The position numbers and the translations under genes are program-made. Shown here one piece after another: positions 12,201-25,779 of a stretch of DNA of 64,000 nucleotides. Positions within the stretch are counted from its first letter, which is position 1. Each line of letters starts with the position of its first letter. Location: assembly GCA_963693085.1 (NCBI GenBank), contig OY856413.1, positions 472,939,379 to 473,003,378 on the forward strand, read 5' to 3'. The notes below the pieces were generated by a model, which did no database searches, was not told where the DNA came from, and worked only from the letters and a program-made list of their open reading frames with translations. This DNA is from Alisma plantago-aquatica. Its lineage: Eukaryota; Streptophyta; Magnoliopsida; Alismatales; Alismataceae.

Positions 12201-12394
12201 TGAATACATCATAATAAAAGTTGGAGTTAAAATAAATAAAAGTTACTAAAATAAACTACATTATAAAACAAAACTACAAATTACAAATCAAACTCCAATG
12301 AAACGCAAACTAAGAAAGAAAAATTCTTAACTTCAAACCAATAGATAAAAATCCAAAAAGTCTATTGTCCCTGACGATGGACAACAACATTTGA
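9287..12394 (-). mobile_element. Internal remains of a minus-strand Athila-like deletion derivative
   Basis: No intact frame. On the minus strand a decayed stretch at about 11920-11620 reads like the Asn/Tyr-rich C-terminal part of a gypsy gag (NQQYSNDYYEELCYEDN), followed by an acidic, proline- and serine-rich stretch to about 11050. At 12364-12388 the complement has GTCCATCGTCAGGGACAATA, a plausible decayed relative of the Athila-type primer site, next to the LTR that starts near 12395. No protease, reverse transcriptase or integrase is recognisable, so the element was probably internally deleted. The stretch 9320-11000 shows nothing I can name. Confidence 0.4.
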
Positions 12395-14313
12395 TGTGCT
12401 AGATTATAGCATAAGAAATTAATATAGTAATAAATCCTTATGTTTTTAACACAAATAGCATGTAGTATTAACTTCTTGCAAGCAAACATGTCTTACAGTA
12501 ATATAACTTTAGGATCAAACCCAAAGGAAAACCTTCTTAAGAACAATTCAGATTTTTAGACTAAATAAGAGAAAGAAATTTACAAGGATATATCAACTGG
12601 TGGTTTTCTTGATTTTTAATTGAAATAAGTAAGAAATAAATAATAGCAAGAATTTCAACTATGATAAATGAATGACAAATGAATCACAACACAAAGTTTC
12701 ACTTTCTTTTCCTACATATCCACTCTCTCACATTACATCACTCATAATATTGCTATTTTGATTGGGGACAAGCAAATACATATCCTTTATGATCATGAAA
12801 ATCACAAGGATATATTTACTCATAGGCTTGAGGTCTTGTTACCTATAGATATTTAATATGTCTCCCTAAAGAAATCCCATATGTGATCTTATTTGGGGCA
12901 CAACAATATTGATTAATATTCCAATGTCTCTACTTCTAGGATGCTAACAATCAGATAGGTAGCTAATCTATAGAGCATCCAATCATTCAATCAAATATCA
13001 ATCGAAAAATCTATATGAATAGCAATTTTTATCATGAGAGTATAACATATGGGCATTGGGACTAATACTTGAATCCTAGTAATGATCTACTATCTAAATA
13101 TATTAATGATATTGATAGTGAGAAAGAGAAGAAAAATCCCATAGAGAATGTAGTGGTGTAGATGAGACTCTTAGTGGTCTCATCACCACTCTTGAATGAT
13201 ATCTACAACCTTTGGTCACGTCCTCCAGTGGAGCATGTCTTCACATAAATCCATTGACCCCATCTCTTGCTCTCTCCTTTGATGGTCAAGGTTGTTTATG
13301 GGAGATATTGGTTTTGGACTCTTTTGCCTTGATATGCCCCATTAGTTTTTATACGTCCATATAATATCAAATCCATCCAAATTAAATCGGATATCTGTCA
13401 ACCACTTTCTACAATTTCCTATATAGATGAGTTGGTGACTACATGGTTTGTCAAAGGATATATATCATTATTTATATAAATTGAATACCTCTTCCAACAC
13501 AACTTGAATCACTCAATTCTAACTTAGATGTGGAATATAGAGCAAGTTTAGTACTGCAATATACTTTTTAATTGGTCAACTTAGTGAATGAGGCAGCCGA
13601 CTAACAATTTTCCACTAAGGTGCTTGGACTGTCAACTGGGTGACTGACCAGTGGGTCAGGTGGCTCATTGGCTGCACCTTGTATCTGATCCACATGGGGA
13701 AAATTCCAGTAGGCTGGCTCATGAGGCAAGTCGGGCGACTCTTCATCTGCTAAGAACCTCTAAAGAAACACATGTCGATTGACTTGTTCGATGAACTGGG
13801 CGACTAGTTTTTGCTTGGGGGATAACTATTGCAGTATGGTCAGGTGACTCACAAGTTATTCAGGTAACACATGAGATGTCAATGCTACTGAATCTCAAAT
13901 GACTGTTCATCCATAATCTATCATCTAACTCATGAGGAGAGTTAGGCAATTTGTTTGGTGCATAACTTTCCTTTTTCTCTAGCCCAATCAACTAATTGGG
14001 TGATCCAGTTGCCCGATTGGGTTCAATTGTGGTGTTAATTTGCTTGATGTAGAAGGAGTCATCACTCCAATACTCAGATATGGGGAGTTATGACATGCAA
14101 TCTAGGACATTTCTTGGGCCCATTGTGGATGGATAATTTTTTCTCTCTTTTACTAGCATCAACCTATAAATAAATACAAAAATGTATTGAAGATTAATTT
14201 AATTTTTTGCATAAACTACTCAAATCTAAAATTAATGAAATACTAAGTGAAATACAATATAAAGAGAAAAAAAAAGTTGAAAATGTAAGTATAACATTAT
14301 GTATAAACATTCA
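12395..14313 (-). repeat. Athila-like LTR (copy A)
   Basis: It starts TGTGCTAG and ends CATTCA on the plus strand, so it is TG..CA on either strand. It is collinear along its length with 28442-30430: AGGCTTGAG, GGTCAC-TCCTCCA, CAAATCCATCCAAATTAA and TGTGGAATATAGA landmarks occur in the same order. Its right part also matches 9074-9286. Orientation is inferred from the primer-site-like sequence on its left side. Confidence 0.5.
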
Positions 14314-15770
14314 TTATGGGGAAAACTATTGAACATCCCATTATGTCCCTCCTTTCAACATTAGAAGTCAAATCATCTCTTTGGCTAGTAATGAAGTTTA
14401 TTTAATTTCCTACTATTTCCCATGCTCTACCACATACTTAATACACTCATTTGTCTAATCACCCACTATTCAACGTTTTTACACAAACAATATTTTCTTT
14501 AGACTTAGATTCAATTTGTCCTTGAATTTATATTTTATAACCCATTTTTAATAAATTTCCTAGGTGAAGAATCCTAAGTAAAATATTTAGTTTTGAATCC
14601 AACATATATTCAATTGGCATTATCTTCACTAAAATCCATATAACTTGGATAATAAGAATATTCATCCCAATGTTATATTACTATCTTCCTCCTTTTATTT
14701 GAATTTTATTTCATATGTGACTAAATATCCTGATCCCAATTGATTTTATCCAAAATATCTCCAAAAGTATGATAAACATTTTTTGTCCATCCTAGAAAAG
14801 TTGGATGACTACATCCATATTATAGGTTCCACATGATAGAATGATGTGATCTGCCATTGTCTGGCATGTGGATGGAAATGATATGTCTCCTTTCCAAAAT
14901 ATTCAACACAGAACCCCCAAAACCTAATTTGATTCTATAAATACCCATATACCACCATTTCAATCCGCCCCTTTTGACTCTCCTAAAGTCATAGAACAAA
15001 CTATAACCCCCCTATTTTCAGTCACTCAAGTGACTAGAGGATCTTTCTTCTAGCATGGTTGTTTCTTTGTATTATTATTCTACATAACAGTAATTAGAGA
15101 TCCCTATATAACTGCTCTATCTACATATGTTCATAACTGCATTATATATACCTACTTGAATTTCTTATAATTCAAAAGATTTTACCATAATTTTTTTTTG
15201 TATCATTCAAGTTTGTGTTGTTACGACTAATAATATTTAGATTTGGAGTTAGAATTACCTTATATAATGTGATCTAATTCAAATATTGTTCTTTATATGA
15301 TTACTTCAAATAGGGTTGCATCTTGCTCCTAATTGAAATGATTTTCTTTATCATGTTCTCTTTTTCTCATTCTTTGGTCCTTACTTCGTGGCAGAATCTC
15401 TGTCGTAGGAGATACTGAGGCGATTAGGACCCCACACATAAAAGATTACAATATTTTGGGCAATGTGGGAAATCTATGATCGTATCCAACCCCAAAGATC
15501 TGCAAACTAAAACCCCTTTCTACCACTTTATCACCACTTTATTTTATTTAATTAAAATCTAGAACCACTTGAACTTGATATCTTAATAATAGGTTCAATA
15601 TTGTTGATTAGACAATGTCAGGGTTCTAACACATTTATTATTTGTGACAAGATCTCCACATTTGGTTTTTGTCCATGCTTTGCAACTTTTTCTCTCTTCC
15701 CTCTGATGAAGCCAAATTCGAGTTTTCTCATGTTTCCCACTAATTTAAACTAACAACTCCATTTTTCATT
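14314..15770. other. AT-rich segment with a promoter-like motif, unclassified
   Basis: No coding frame is supported. A TATA-box-like TATAAATACC at 14936-14945 is followed by sequence resembling the transcribed part of an LTR, with a region at about 15600-15640 containing TGTCAGGGTTCTAACA. This may be the promoter part of another old LTR, but no boundaries can be fixed. Confidence 0.3.
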
Positions 15771-18700
15771 ATTTTAAAAATAAAACTAGTTTCATTTGTA
15801 TCATTTATTGCTTTCATCAACTATCAAATTTGTTTCACTAGAAGAACTTTTCTGGTAGGTAAACCAATTACATTATCTAAAAATATTTAATATAGTATAC
15901 ATCACTACAGGGGTGACCTTAGAAAAGATCTACAATTATATAAAGGGCCAATAGTAGATGGAAACCTAGCCATCTCAAGTTATCCTCGAAGTCCTACTTG
16001 CTATATGCTCCACCTCATCCATCTTCCTAATAAACCCTATAAATGGCTGGTTTGGGAACAACACCCAATAATAGTAAACAAAGGAAAAATTTGTGCATAA
16101 GTAAAAATTGAGTATGTGTAGTATAAGAATATATGGGAAATAAATAGGGCAAGGTAAAAAAAAAGATATAGTTGCCAAGAAAGAGGGGTTCATAAAATGT
16201 AGCTAGGAGAAAATATGTTGCATAGAAATATCCATATCAAATGATGATGAATTTCATATAGAGAGATATCATCATTTAAGAGAAAATTTGCCTTAATAAA
16301 TTTAATTATATCACAATAATCAACAAAGCATGCAACAAAACAAATGTTGATATTATTTAAAGTGGGAATGAGGCTATAAAATCCCAAGATAAAAGTGTTA
16401 AGAGAAAAGGAGCACCCTGGGCAGAAAAATGCATCCATGCATATAAATGGGTGATAATACATACCTTGGTTGGAAAATTACACCAAATAAATATTAATGG
16501 TACAAAGGTACTACTACTACTCTAAATATTAGTCCCAATGTCATGCACAATACATAAGACAAGTATATGTATAGTTCATATCTATTCATTTCAACTAAAA
16601 GGGGGATCATAACACCATATAGTATCAAATTGAGGTCAAAGAACCCATCAATAATAATTCTTCAAGTTCTAGTAACCAAAGACACAGAAAGTATCCCAAT
16701 AATAGATCTTTCAAAAGTTTTAAATAGATAGGCAAAATAATTTATTTTTTGAAAGATATGCCTCACATGGGAAAATTATTATTTGAGTCATCTAATGCCC
16801 AAAAAATAGAGTACATGCGCATACCATAAATTTTTGTATAAATTATGTCTAGGGTTAGACCCTCCGTCCAAATCATGGTTCAAAACTCCTAACAACATTA
16901 TGTATATCACTAGTGTTTAATCCAATCAAATATTCAAAACCCAAAAAGATCAAATTGTTAATCTAATTGAACTAGATCCAAAAAAATCATACCATCCAAT
17001 AGTTATCATTTTCTAGATTCCAAATCATATATTACTTTTCTTTTCTAGTATTTCTACATATTAGTATTATGCTAACTATGATATTTCTATTTATTAATGA
17101 AGATAATTGAAAACTACCTAGTTGCCCCCATGTATGATTTTATAATCATATTGCATGGCAAGTCAAATTATTATATACTACAAACACAAGCTAAGTGATA
17201 AAAAAAACACAAAATTGGTTAATAACTTTGAGGAGTGTGATGAGATAGTAACACATTTGAGGGAAAAAATGGATTGCATGCCTTGTATTGTTACCTCCTC
17301 CCTCGCTATGCAGAGAATGTCGAGTGGCATAATCTCTTTGGCCTTGCTCCTTAGATATGGGATACAATGAAACCATCGAAAATTTGTGAGAAACCCAATA
17401 AAGCAAGTTCTCAAGGATCTTCCAAGGTTAGAGGATCAAACACGAAGAAAATCATGTTGAGAATTTCTCACCACGTCAATCCTATATGAAGGAGACATGT
17501 CTGTCTTAATATTATCCCTTTATCAAGATAATGAAACAACCAAAGCACAAACATGATTTAAGGTCCATAACTGAAGTAAAAATTAATATCTTTTGGATTG
17601 TCACAATCCAAAAGATACCCACCACTGGTCGTGGTGAAGGTTCTCTAGTAGGATCAACCAAATAGAGTTTGACAATGTTCTCAACAACTTGGAAACAACA
17701 ACTAACCTCATCGATACCTTAGGGAAACACATGTGAAGATCTAGTTTGTGTCTATTAGGAAAAGAAGTATGGATCCACCAAGAACACTGAGATTTTAAGG
17801 AAGAAGATTGAGTTCGGTGGAACAAAGATGGAAACATCAGGTGGAACTATGAGAACCAAAATGATTTGTGTAGGTTGAGAGTGCTTTTTTGTCATTGAGT
17901 GCATATGAGAATGGTATAGAGATGTCAACTTATCGGGTCTGAGAGAATAGATGAGAGGAAATTATGATTTTCCAAATGGAGAAAATGGAATTCACAAGTG
18001 CGTTAATTGGACACATACAATGATAAGGAAAATAGGGGAGAAGAAATTGGATAAAACCATTGAAAGGAGGGAGATCAATGAGAGAGAATGAAAGTGAATG
18101 AGTTGATAGTTTTATATTTTAAACCAAGGTTGGGGATGATCCCTAGTACATATGAATGGGATGGGATCCAATGATGGGGAGAGTAGTGTGTATAAACAAG
18201 AATCTAGAAACAATCAACTTTAGCATGACAAATTATAAATCTCAAAGTAAATTTGATTAATTGATTATAACTTTCAGTATTTGTATATTAAACCTCTTTT
18301 CTTCTTTATTATATTAAGGTAACTACCATACTACAAATAATATGAAAATTTAAAATAGCTTAATTAACAAATGCAGAATCCAAAAATAATATTAGCTACT
18401 AGCTTGACGAATGTTTGTTGTATCATCTATTAAATTTCAATTCCTTTAGACTTCTCATTATAATACTTACAATAGGCAACTTGGGATTTGCTATTATCTT
18501 GTGATTATCAATCACGAGGGAAGTTTCAGACACCACTAGGGTATGAGTTACCTTGTTCTACCCAAGTCATCTAAAATCAAACAAATCTTTCATATCCCTA
18601 ATATAATTATTCATAAATGAATAAGTGATGTGATTTCCATAGTATCCTTATTTTATTATATATTTTTTCATGAAAAAAGAGACAAGGATATTATTTACAT

Positions 18701-18850
18701 GACCAAATTTCCTTTTAAAAAATTTAGGAGGAGATAAGTATGTTTATTAAAGAAAAGACCATAATCAAGATGGTTATTATTTCGTACTTGACACCCACCT
18801 ATTAATTAGATATGTTTCAGGATGCTAACTATTTCTAACTAATTGACTTT
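15770..18850 (-). repeat. Very old LTR of the same family as the 52.6-61.2 kb element
   Basis: Landmarks appear in the same order as in the LTRs at 52623-55623 and 58045-61223: AACCTAGCCAT-TCAAG-TATCC (about 15964), CACCCTGGGCAG (about 16412), AATGCCCAAAA-ATAGAG-TACAT-C-CATACC (about 16795), a CTAATTTC-like AT stretch (about 17020), CTCATCGAT...GATCTA...TTGTGT (about 17710-17750) and GGGGAGAAGAAATTGGAT...GGGAGATCAATGA (about 18036-18080). Edges are approximate. CpG sites present in the younger copies are mostly gone. Orientation follows the younger element. Confidence 0.5.
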
Positions 18851-19400
18851 GAACTTTATAGATTTATTACCTTTGTTAGAGGACAGAAAAATTGAGCTAT
18901 ATATACAATATTCTAACGAACAAGGGAGACAAATTTGTTTCTTACCGAGGATGTGTGATCGTTTATTGAATTATCTATTATTTTGAAATTCCTTAATAAT
19001 TCTCAATTTATGTTAACATGTTCCATATCTATCCCATGACTAGAAATCAACTAATTTTAGGATTTGGCCATGGTGAGCATATTTTATATGTTTACCAATT
19101 ATGTAAAACATTGGTTTCCTTTATCCTAAACCATGACTTTCTTAATTAGTGTTTCTTCTAAATAGTGGAAAGATAAATTATCCAAATTAGTTTAAGTAAT
19201 TAAGTAAAGTATATTTATATGTGTTGTGCATAACACACATACTTAGGAATATTTTATCATATTCACTCATACTATCATTGTAGTCTATTAGTGAATTTGG
19301 CGCATTTTAGAATGCAATCGGGTTAACAATTAGCTCTGAATCTTACTTTCACTATAAATAGGGTGTTAGGACCGCTAGGATAAGTTTACCTAGGTTTGGA
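18850..19400. other. Unassigned AT-rich spacer
   Basis: No reading frame, repeat unit or terminal motif recognised between the old LTR and the copia relic. Confidence 0.4.
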
Positions 19401-22330
19401 TGTTACAACTTGTGTGTTTAAATGAGTTACTAAAAATTATCTAAGGGAGTCTACCCCTACAGTGGATAAGGAGTACAAGTCACTTACTACACCACTTGAT
19501 GATTAGCATGCAAATATTACAAGGATTGGTACACTCAACTAAGACAAAATCTACATATATTCTTGACTATGCCCTTTCATTTTCTAAATTCAACATGATC
19601 TCTTATTGTGACACTTACGAAATTTGGAGAAAACTATTGGTCACCCATGAGAAAACCAACCAAATAAAGGAAACCAAGATCAATATGCTAAGCCATAAAC
19701 TAGAATTGTCTTAGATAAAAAGGAACGATTGCATTGCTTAAATATATTATATATTTGTCATCCTTGTTAATGGTATATATCTATTGGTAAAGCAGTCACA
19801 AGAAAGAAAATATGACAAAGATCATGAAACCCCCCACTCCCAAATATGAAAATAAGGTGACATTGATTAAAGAATCAAATGACCTCAACACATTCGTAAT
19901 TTAGTATTTCATTTGAAAGCCCAAAACTTATGAAGTCAAGCTAAACGATCAAAATTATAGAAATGAATATGTCAAGCTAATTGAGGAATGCATGTCAAAG
20001 ACTAAAACAATTGAAGTCAAGCTAAATGACCAATCTTTTATAACAAATTGGCCATCAAATATTTATCTACAAAGTGGTCTTGTGAATAAGTCAACAATGT
20101 AAAGGGTAATATTGTATATAAAGATATTTAAAAAAAATTCTTTACTCTCTTCTTTTCAAATGCTTTGAATGCAAAAGAAAATGACATTTTATGAGTGATT
20201 TACAACACTCAAGAAAGAAGGAAATATATTCATGAACATAAAGAATAGAAGAAGACAAGAAAGAAAAGAACACATGATTACTTGGGAGCTGACATCCAAT
20301 AGCAATTCAAGTGAATCTTACGACTACAATGACTCCAATATGGTTATCCAATGCCTTTTTCTTATTCCAAAGATGACCCCAAAACCAAGACAAAGGTGTC
20401 AAATCATAGATAAATGGGAGAATTATGATTCAATACAACCATAAAAAGTACAATATCATGACTAAATAAGTCTAGCATGCTCTATGGAAAAGATAAGCAA
20501 TTATGACTCACATGATGAGGAAAACCTTCCTTATATTTCCAACAATAAATTTATTGAAATGCTTTCCTATAATAGAATAAGAATGCTTGTCTATAGTAGT
20601 CATAAGAAGTTGTGTAAACTAGTAGATAACTTGCATGAGCCATTTGAGAACATTGCATTGAGAATTATGACCTGAAATCTTCTCCTTCTAAATCTGCTAA
20701 CTTGTATTGTGTGTTTGTTACAACACTCAAGTCAAAAATTTATGCTTTATAAATAGATAATGCTCACTTTTCTATACTTAAAAATGATTCTATAGAAAAT
20801 TTTCATGCTAATTAGTATCAACCATCATATTCAATCATAAATATCATAATCATACTTATGATGCAAAAAAAATCTATATTCTAGGGTAGTAACTGTAGAA
20901 ACCTTAACTTATGATTTAATGAAAGAGAACAAATCTTAAATGAACACAAGTTCAAAACATTTCAATAGTTATTCGAGCTTGACAACATATCCTGTACTCA
21001 TTAAAAAAGTATCTAGAAATGGACGAGACATAAACCAAGAATCTACCACCCAAAAGAATATTCATAAATGCATTTGTGAGACCAACCACAAACCCAAAAT
21101 CCAAGATTTTATGTTCTTTTTGCAACCATTTGGACTTGATATCTACCAATGACACCATAGGAAGAGTGACCCATGATTTTTTTCCAGATTACAAATGCTT
21201 TATTTCCTACTTTTTATATCTTCCTTCTTGACGTCAAAGTTGCATTCAAATCATACAAGATGCATATGTCTCTATTTTGCAAGTTTGATTTCTAGTGTAC
21301 AATACTTTGTAAGTTAGTATTCCTCTATGCCTAACAAGATTGGATGTTCATACATATGTCTGAATTATTCATATGAGATGAGATATATACTGGTTGAACT
21401 ATCAGTTTAACCAAGTAGACAACTAATTGAACTTACATTTCGATTTGACTATAGTCTCTCCAATTTCCAAGTACGCTTGTCGTGAATTATTATCTCCTAC
21501 ATACTCTATATATATGTGATTCACCTAAAATATTATTCCTTTTTAAAAAAAATTAAAGAAGTCAAACTGAAATTAACTATACCATCCTAACACTCAAGGA
21601 CCCATAAATGGGGACCAAAATTTGAACTTGCACGACGGGTTGATTGATAAGATGTTCGTTAGGAACATACAATTGATAGGAAGAAATTCAAACAAAGGAG
21701 AAAAATAAAGGAGAAGCAATATCTTTTGTTGACAATGAAATAGGTGAAGTAATTGGAAACATGATTATCAGTAATAACCTTTGTGTCAAAAGGGTTTTAC
21801 TTTTAGACATATTGCATCACAATCTTATTAGTGTAACTCAACTTTGTGATAAATGATATGATGTTTAATAAAAACGGATGCATGTATACTTCTACTTAAA
21901 ATTGTATTGATGTTGTGGATAAAAGAAAGAGTAATTATATGTTACATATCCTTTATCCTGATTTAAATATTTTTGTCAAAGAAATGTGTCTTATAGAAAA
22001 TGAAGAAGATGAACTCCTTTTTCATGGAAGGCTAGGATATGCAAACATGAACCTTATTCATATGCCAGACAATCATAAAGTAATTCTAGAAATCCCCAAT
22101 ATTACCTTTTAAAATCTTGAAGAATATGAGCCTTCTAAAAAGGTAAAAAGACCCAAAAGATCATCCAAGTATAAGAATATTGTATCCACTACTAGACCTC
22201 TAGAGCTTGTCCCCATGGATCATTTTGAATAAAAAATAACAAAATACCTTTAGAACAAAAGATATTGTTTAGTAATTGTTGATGATTACTATGCATTTAC
22301 TTGGGTCGAAATTCTAGCTAGGATATATAA
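19400..22330 (+). pseudogene. SIRE-like Ty1/copia gag to pre-integrase relic
   Basis: A plus-strand copia remnant with many stops and frameshifts. At about 19600-19715 the frame reads like the UBN2/gag domain (EIWRKLLVTHEKTNQIKE, INMLSHKLEL). At 20161-20200 a zinc-knuckle relic CFECKRK-stop-HF retains the first two cysteines and the histidine. A pre-integrase stretch at about 21730-21850 has SFVDNEIGEVIG and LLDILHHNLISVTQL, followed by HGRLGYANMNL (about 22020). The start of an integrase (KNIVSTTRPLELVPMDHF) lies at about 22175-22230. Reverse transcriptase and RNase H are missing. Domain order and wording fit the SIRE/Maximus lineage; no LTRs are identified. Confidence 0.65.
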
Positions 22331-23780
22331 TATACTTAGTTCTTGTAAGTATGCACTTTCAACATGGTTTGTGATCATTTTTTACACTTTGTGTTTTTCA
22401 TTGAATTCATGCTGAAAATGTCCTAGCATGATTTGAAAGTAATTTTATTCATTTTGTATACATGTTATGATCACATTTAAAATTCTATTAGGCCTCAAGA
22501 ATATATTTCCACAGTTATTTGAATTCCCGAATATAGTGATCATTGTCCAAAGAAAACTCAACCAAGAAACAACCTATATGCATTGTCAATAATGCCTTTG
22601 GTTGATTTCCCCTACCTATTCTACAAAACTAAAAAAATTATTTTTTAATTAAAATTCCCTCTTATCTATGTTTTCTTGATCAAGAAACCTAAAAGTTAGC
22701 TTCCTCCTTGATAGTAGCCCTCCCAATCCCTAAACCACTCTTACCAAGGATGATACTGACCAAAATTTCTCCCCTTTCTCAACCCAAGACCTATCCCTCA
22801 TGTTTTCTATGTTCTTTTGATAACAATGGTGTTTGAGATTAACTAGAGGAGAAGAGAGATCCCATCTACAACTCCTACTGAAGAAAGAGTCACTAACTCT
22901 CCCCCACCTCCAATGGAACCACTCCATTCGATGGAACCTCATCCATCAATTACCTAATGGTGAAAAGATACAAGGAGATCCTTCCTAGTCCTCCTTTTCC
23001 ATTTAGGTCATATGAGGATTCTAGTTTGAGAAAAATAGGTATAACTAAACTCTTCTTCATACTTGATGCACTTGTCTCATACAAGGTTGATTTAGACAAC
23101 CACCGATTGAGCTGAAATGTTATATATGAATTCATAGACAACTTGGCATGGGATTACTCTAAGACAATTCCCCTTGTTGATACCTAAATGATTTTATCAT
23201 CCATGATCATCAAGACTAGGCTTATCTTTGCATGTATAAGAGTTCATACCCCTAAACTATATATTTAATGGATGCTGGCAATGTATATAAAAGCTATAAC
23301 CCTACCCTAAAACTTCAGGATATTTACATGTTGATAAAGAAACCCAATCATTCCTAAAGTATGTGAACAACCTTACTCACATCATGTATAGACCAAAATG
23401 CTAGGATCATATCATTGATAGTGAAGCCCAATGTCCACTGAAATAAAAACCAAATGGACATCACATAGAATACCCTTGCATTATTTATTGCCTTATTGAT
23501 GGATTCAAAGTCAAGTGGGCTCAACCTATCCTCCATAACATGACTTTCTTTGACTTAGAGAATAATATCCATGATGCCTACCCCCATCAAAATTTAACAT
23601 GTGGTGTCTTTGAATATAACACTAAGAAATCAATTTGTATTGAGTTTGTTTACAATCCTAGTCATAAGGGAACACTCACAAGCAAGACCTCCATTAAGAA
23701 ACCATTTTTGAGTAGGCGATCTTCCACCTTCTCCAACTCAAATGCTTGTAATTTTCAAATGCTTCATCCACACAATTATG
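22330..23780. other. Unclassified TE-like segment
   Basis: AT-rich with short open stretches on both strands. A 130-codon plus-strand frame at 23540-23932 and scattered gag-like words at 22880-23200 are visible, but I cannot match them to a named domain. It probably belongs to the Athila-like element whose gag follows. Confidence 0.3.
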
Positions 23781-25115
23781 CTCAAACCATTATAATAACA
23801 TCCAGTTTTGTGGATGTTGCATGCCTATTGTGTCTTTCATATCCCTTTTTATCCTATACTTTTTTTGATAATCCTCATATTTACTCACGCTTATCATTTA
23901 TCAACCCCATTAATAATTATCTTGCACTTTAATGTAGGAAAGCATTATTTTTAGGGGACATAGGCATCCCATTAGTTGATGGAACCCAACACTCAACAAA
24001 TGGAACTTAACTTTAAGAAAAAGCCTATGACATAGGAGGCACATGATTTGCATTGTTGTTCATCTATGATGGAAAGGCCACATGATGGACCATATGTTGA
24101 AGCCTACCAATGACATTACAACATCCTCAACTAATGAGAACCGGACATGTATCATCTATTGATGGGATTCATAATATTGTCTTCCAATGGAACTATTGAC
24201 CATGCCAACAGATACACGTACTACCACCATATACTGATGGTGTTGTAGGGAAGACATTTATCGAGGACACTACTAAACTAACCCTCAACTGATGGACTAC
24301 TTGTGATAGTGGCTGCCACCATAGTTAGTTAATCACACACATGCATCTCATGCCCTAGAGTGTGAGGCACAAGTAAAGATCCCATCCCTTAGGTGCCTTC
24401 ATTCCATCAATGATACCCATAAATACGGACCCCCAACTTTCTAAGAAGGTAAGTATTACATGAAGCATTGCCAAAATCCACTACCACTTATGATTTCCAT
24501 AGGTAGGCAAAGGACAAAAGTCTGACACCCATCAATTCATGTCACTATGAGGTATCTTCCTTTTACTTCTTAGAGAAGGAGTATCAAAGAGGTGTCCACC
24601 ACTTCCTTCATTGCCATCCACAAGGAGATGAGGTATTAACCGAGATCTATTACCATTATGACTACTATTTTGTTCATTTGCCTCCTTCTTCCCCACTTTT
24701 TCCACTCCCCTTCCATTCCCTTGATCCATGGACTTCATCGTATGTAAATCCATTTTATCACTTGGAAAAGACTCATTAACTTGGGTTGGAAGTATCTATT
24801 AAGGCTATCCAAACATGCATAAATTTATGTTCCATTGAATGTATATACTCATAGCAATATTTGTCTCCATACTTTTGTTTGTGAACGACTCACTTTCATG
24901 ATTATATACCATCTTGTGATGTTTAATTTCTAATTCCTTGAAGGGGTAGTATTAGATAAAATCTAGAGTTAAGGAGTATTGTGAATGTATGGAAGTTTTG
25001 TATCACTAGAGATAGTGATCACTTGATTGCTTGTTTTTCATCTTAAGAGAGAGACATGCTTATAATCTAGATCTAACTTGACCTTAAGAGAGGAGAGAAT
25101 AAACACTAATGATGA
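23780..25115 (+). repeat. Repeat block C1, paralogous to the sequence flanking the Tekay insertion
   Basis: Collinear with 30850-30895 joined to 43558-44735: AATAACATC-TTTTGTGGATGTTG, AATCCTCATATT, GACATAGGAGGCA, CTCCTTCTT-CCCACT, AAATCTAGAGTTA-GGAGTA and GACATGCTTATAATCTAGATCTAA occur in that order. The C1 copy is uninterrupted, so it serves as an empty-site reference for the Tekay insertion. It stands about 650 bp before a gag relic and may be that element's LTR or leader. Confidence 0.7.
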
Positions 25116-25779
25116 CTGCTAAAAAACTATGTCAAGGGTTTTCAATTTGGTATGAGTGTTTCATTTTAGAGAGTGTGCTTGGTTGGTGAAACCCAACCAT
25201 GTCCTATCCATATATCAAAATATATTGACAAAAATATGCATTCTATTTTGTTATATTAACTTAATTTCCATTTACTTTGTTATTTTCCTTTCTTTTCGTT
25301 ACCTTGTTACATATGGAACATCATGTCTACCTTTCAATTCAACTTAGTTAAGATACAACCTTAAATCCTAAAGATATTGTCACCCTTGTTCTTACGTTTG
25401 ACATATTTTACTACACATGAACTAGTAATATAATTGCGGGCATCTAAGGTGCCACATACAAATTTATAGTCCAACTAACCCTAATCCTTCTCTATTTAGA
25501 CATATGAACCATAAGTGATCAAATTTTTGCATTGTTGCCATGTGAGGAAACCCTCAACTATTATAGATCAGAGTCTCCTTAGACTTCATCAGTGCTATTG
25601 AGCCTATCAATAGACTTAGTTGCACACCTATTGAAATCTAATCATACTATATATTGGATGTTTGATTAGCATGTACATTATGTAACCTTGACTCATATAA
25701 CTCTTTCCTGTACTTAGTGTGAGTCAACTTTTTTTCCTCACAAGGAATAAACTATGGTTGCATAAGAAAATGGAAATGG

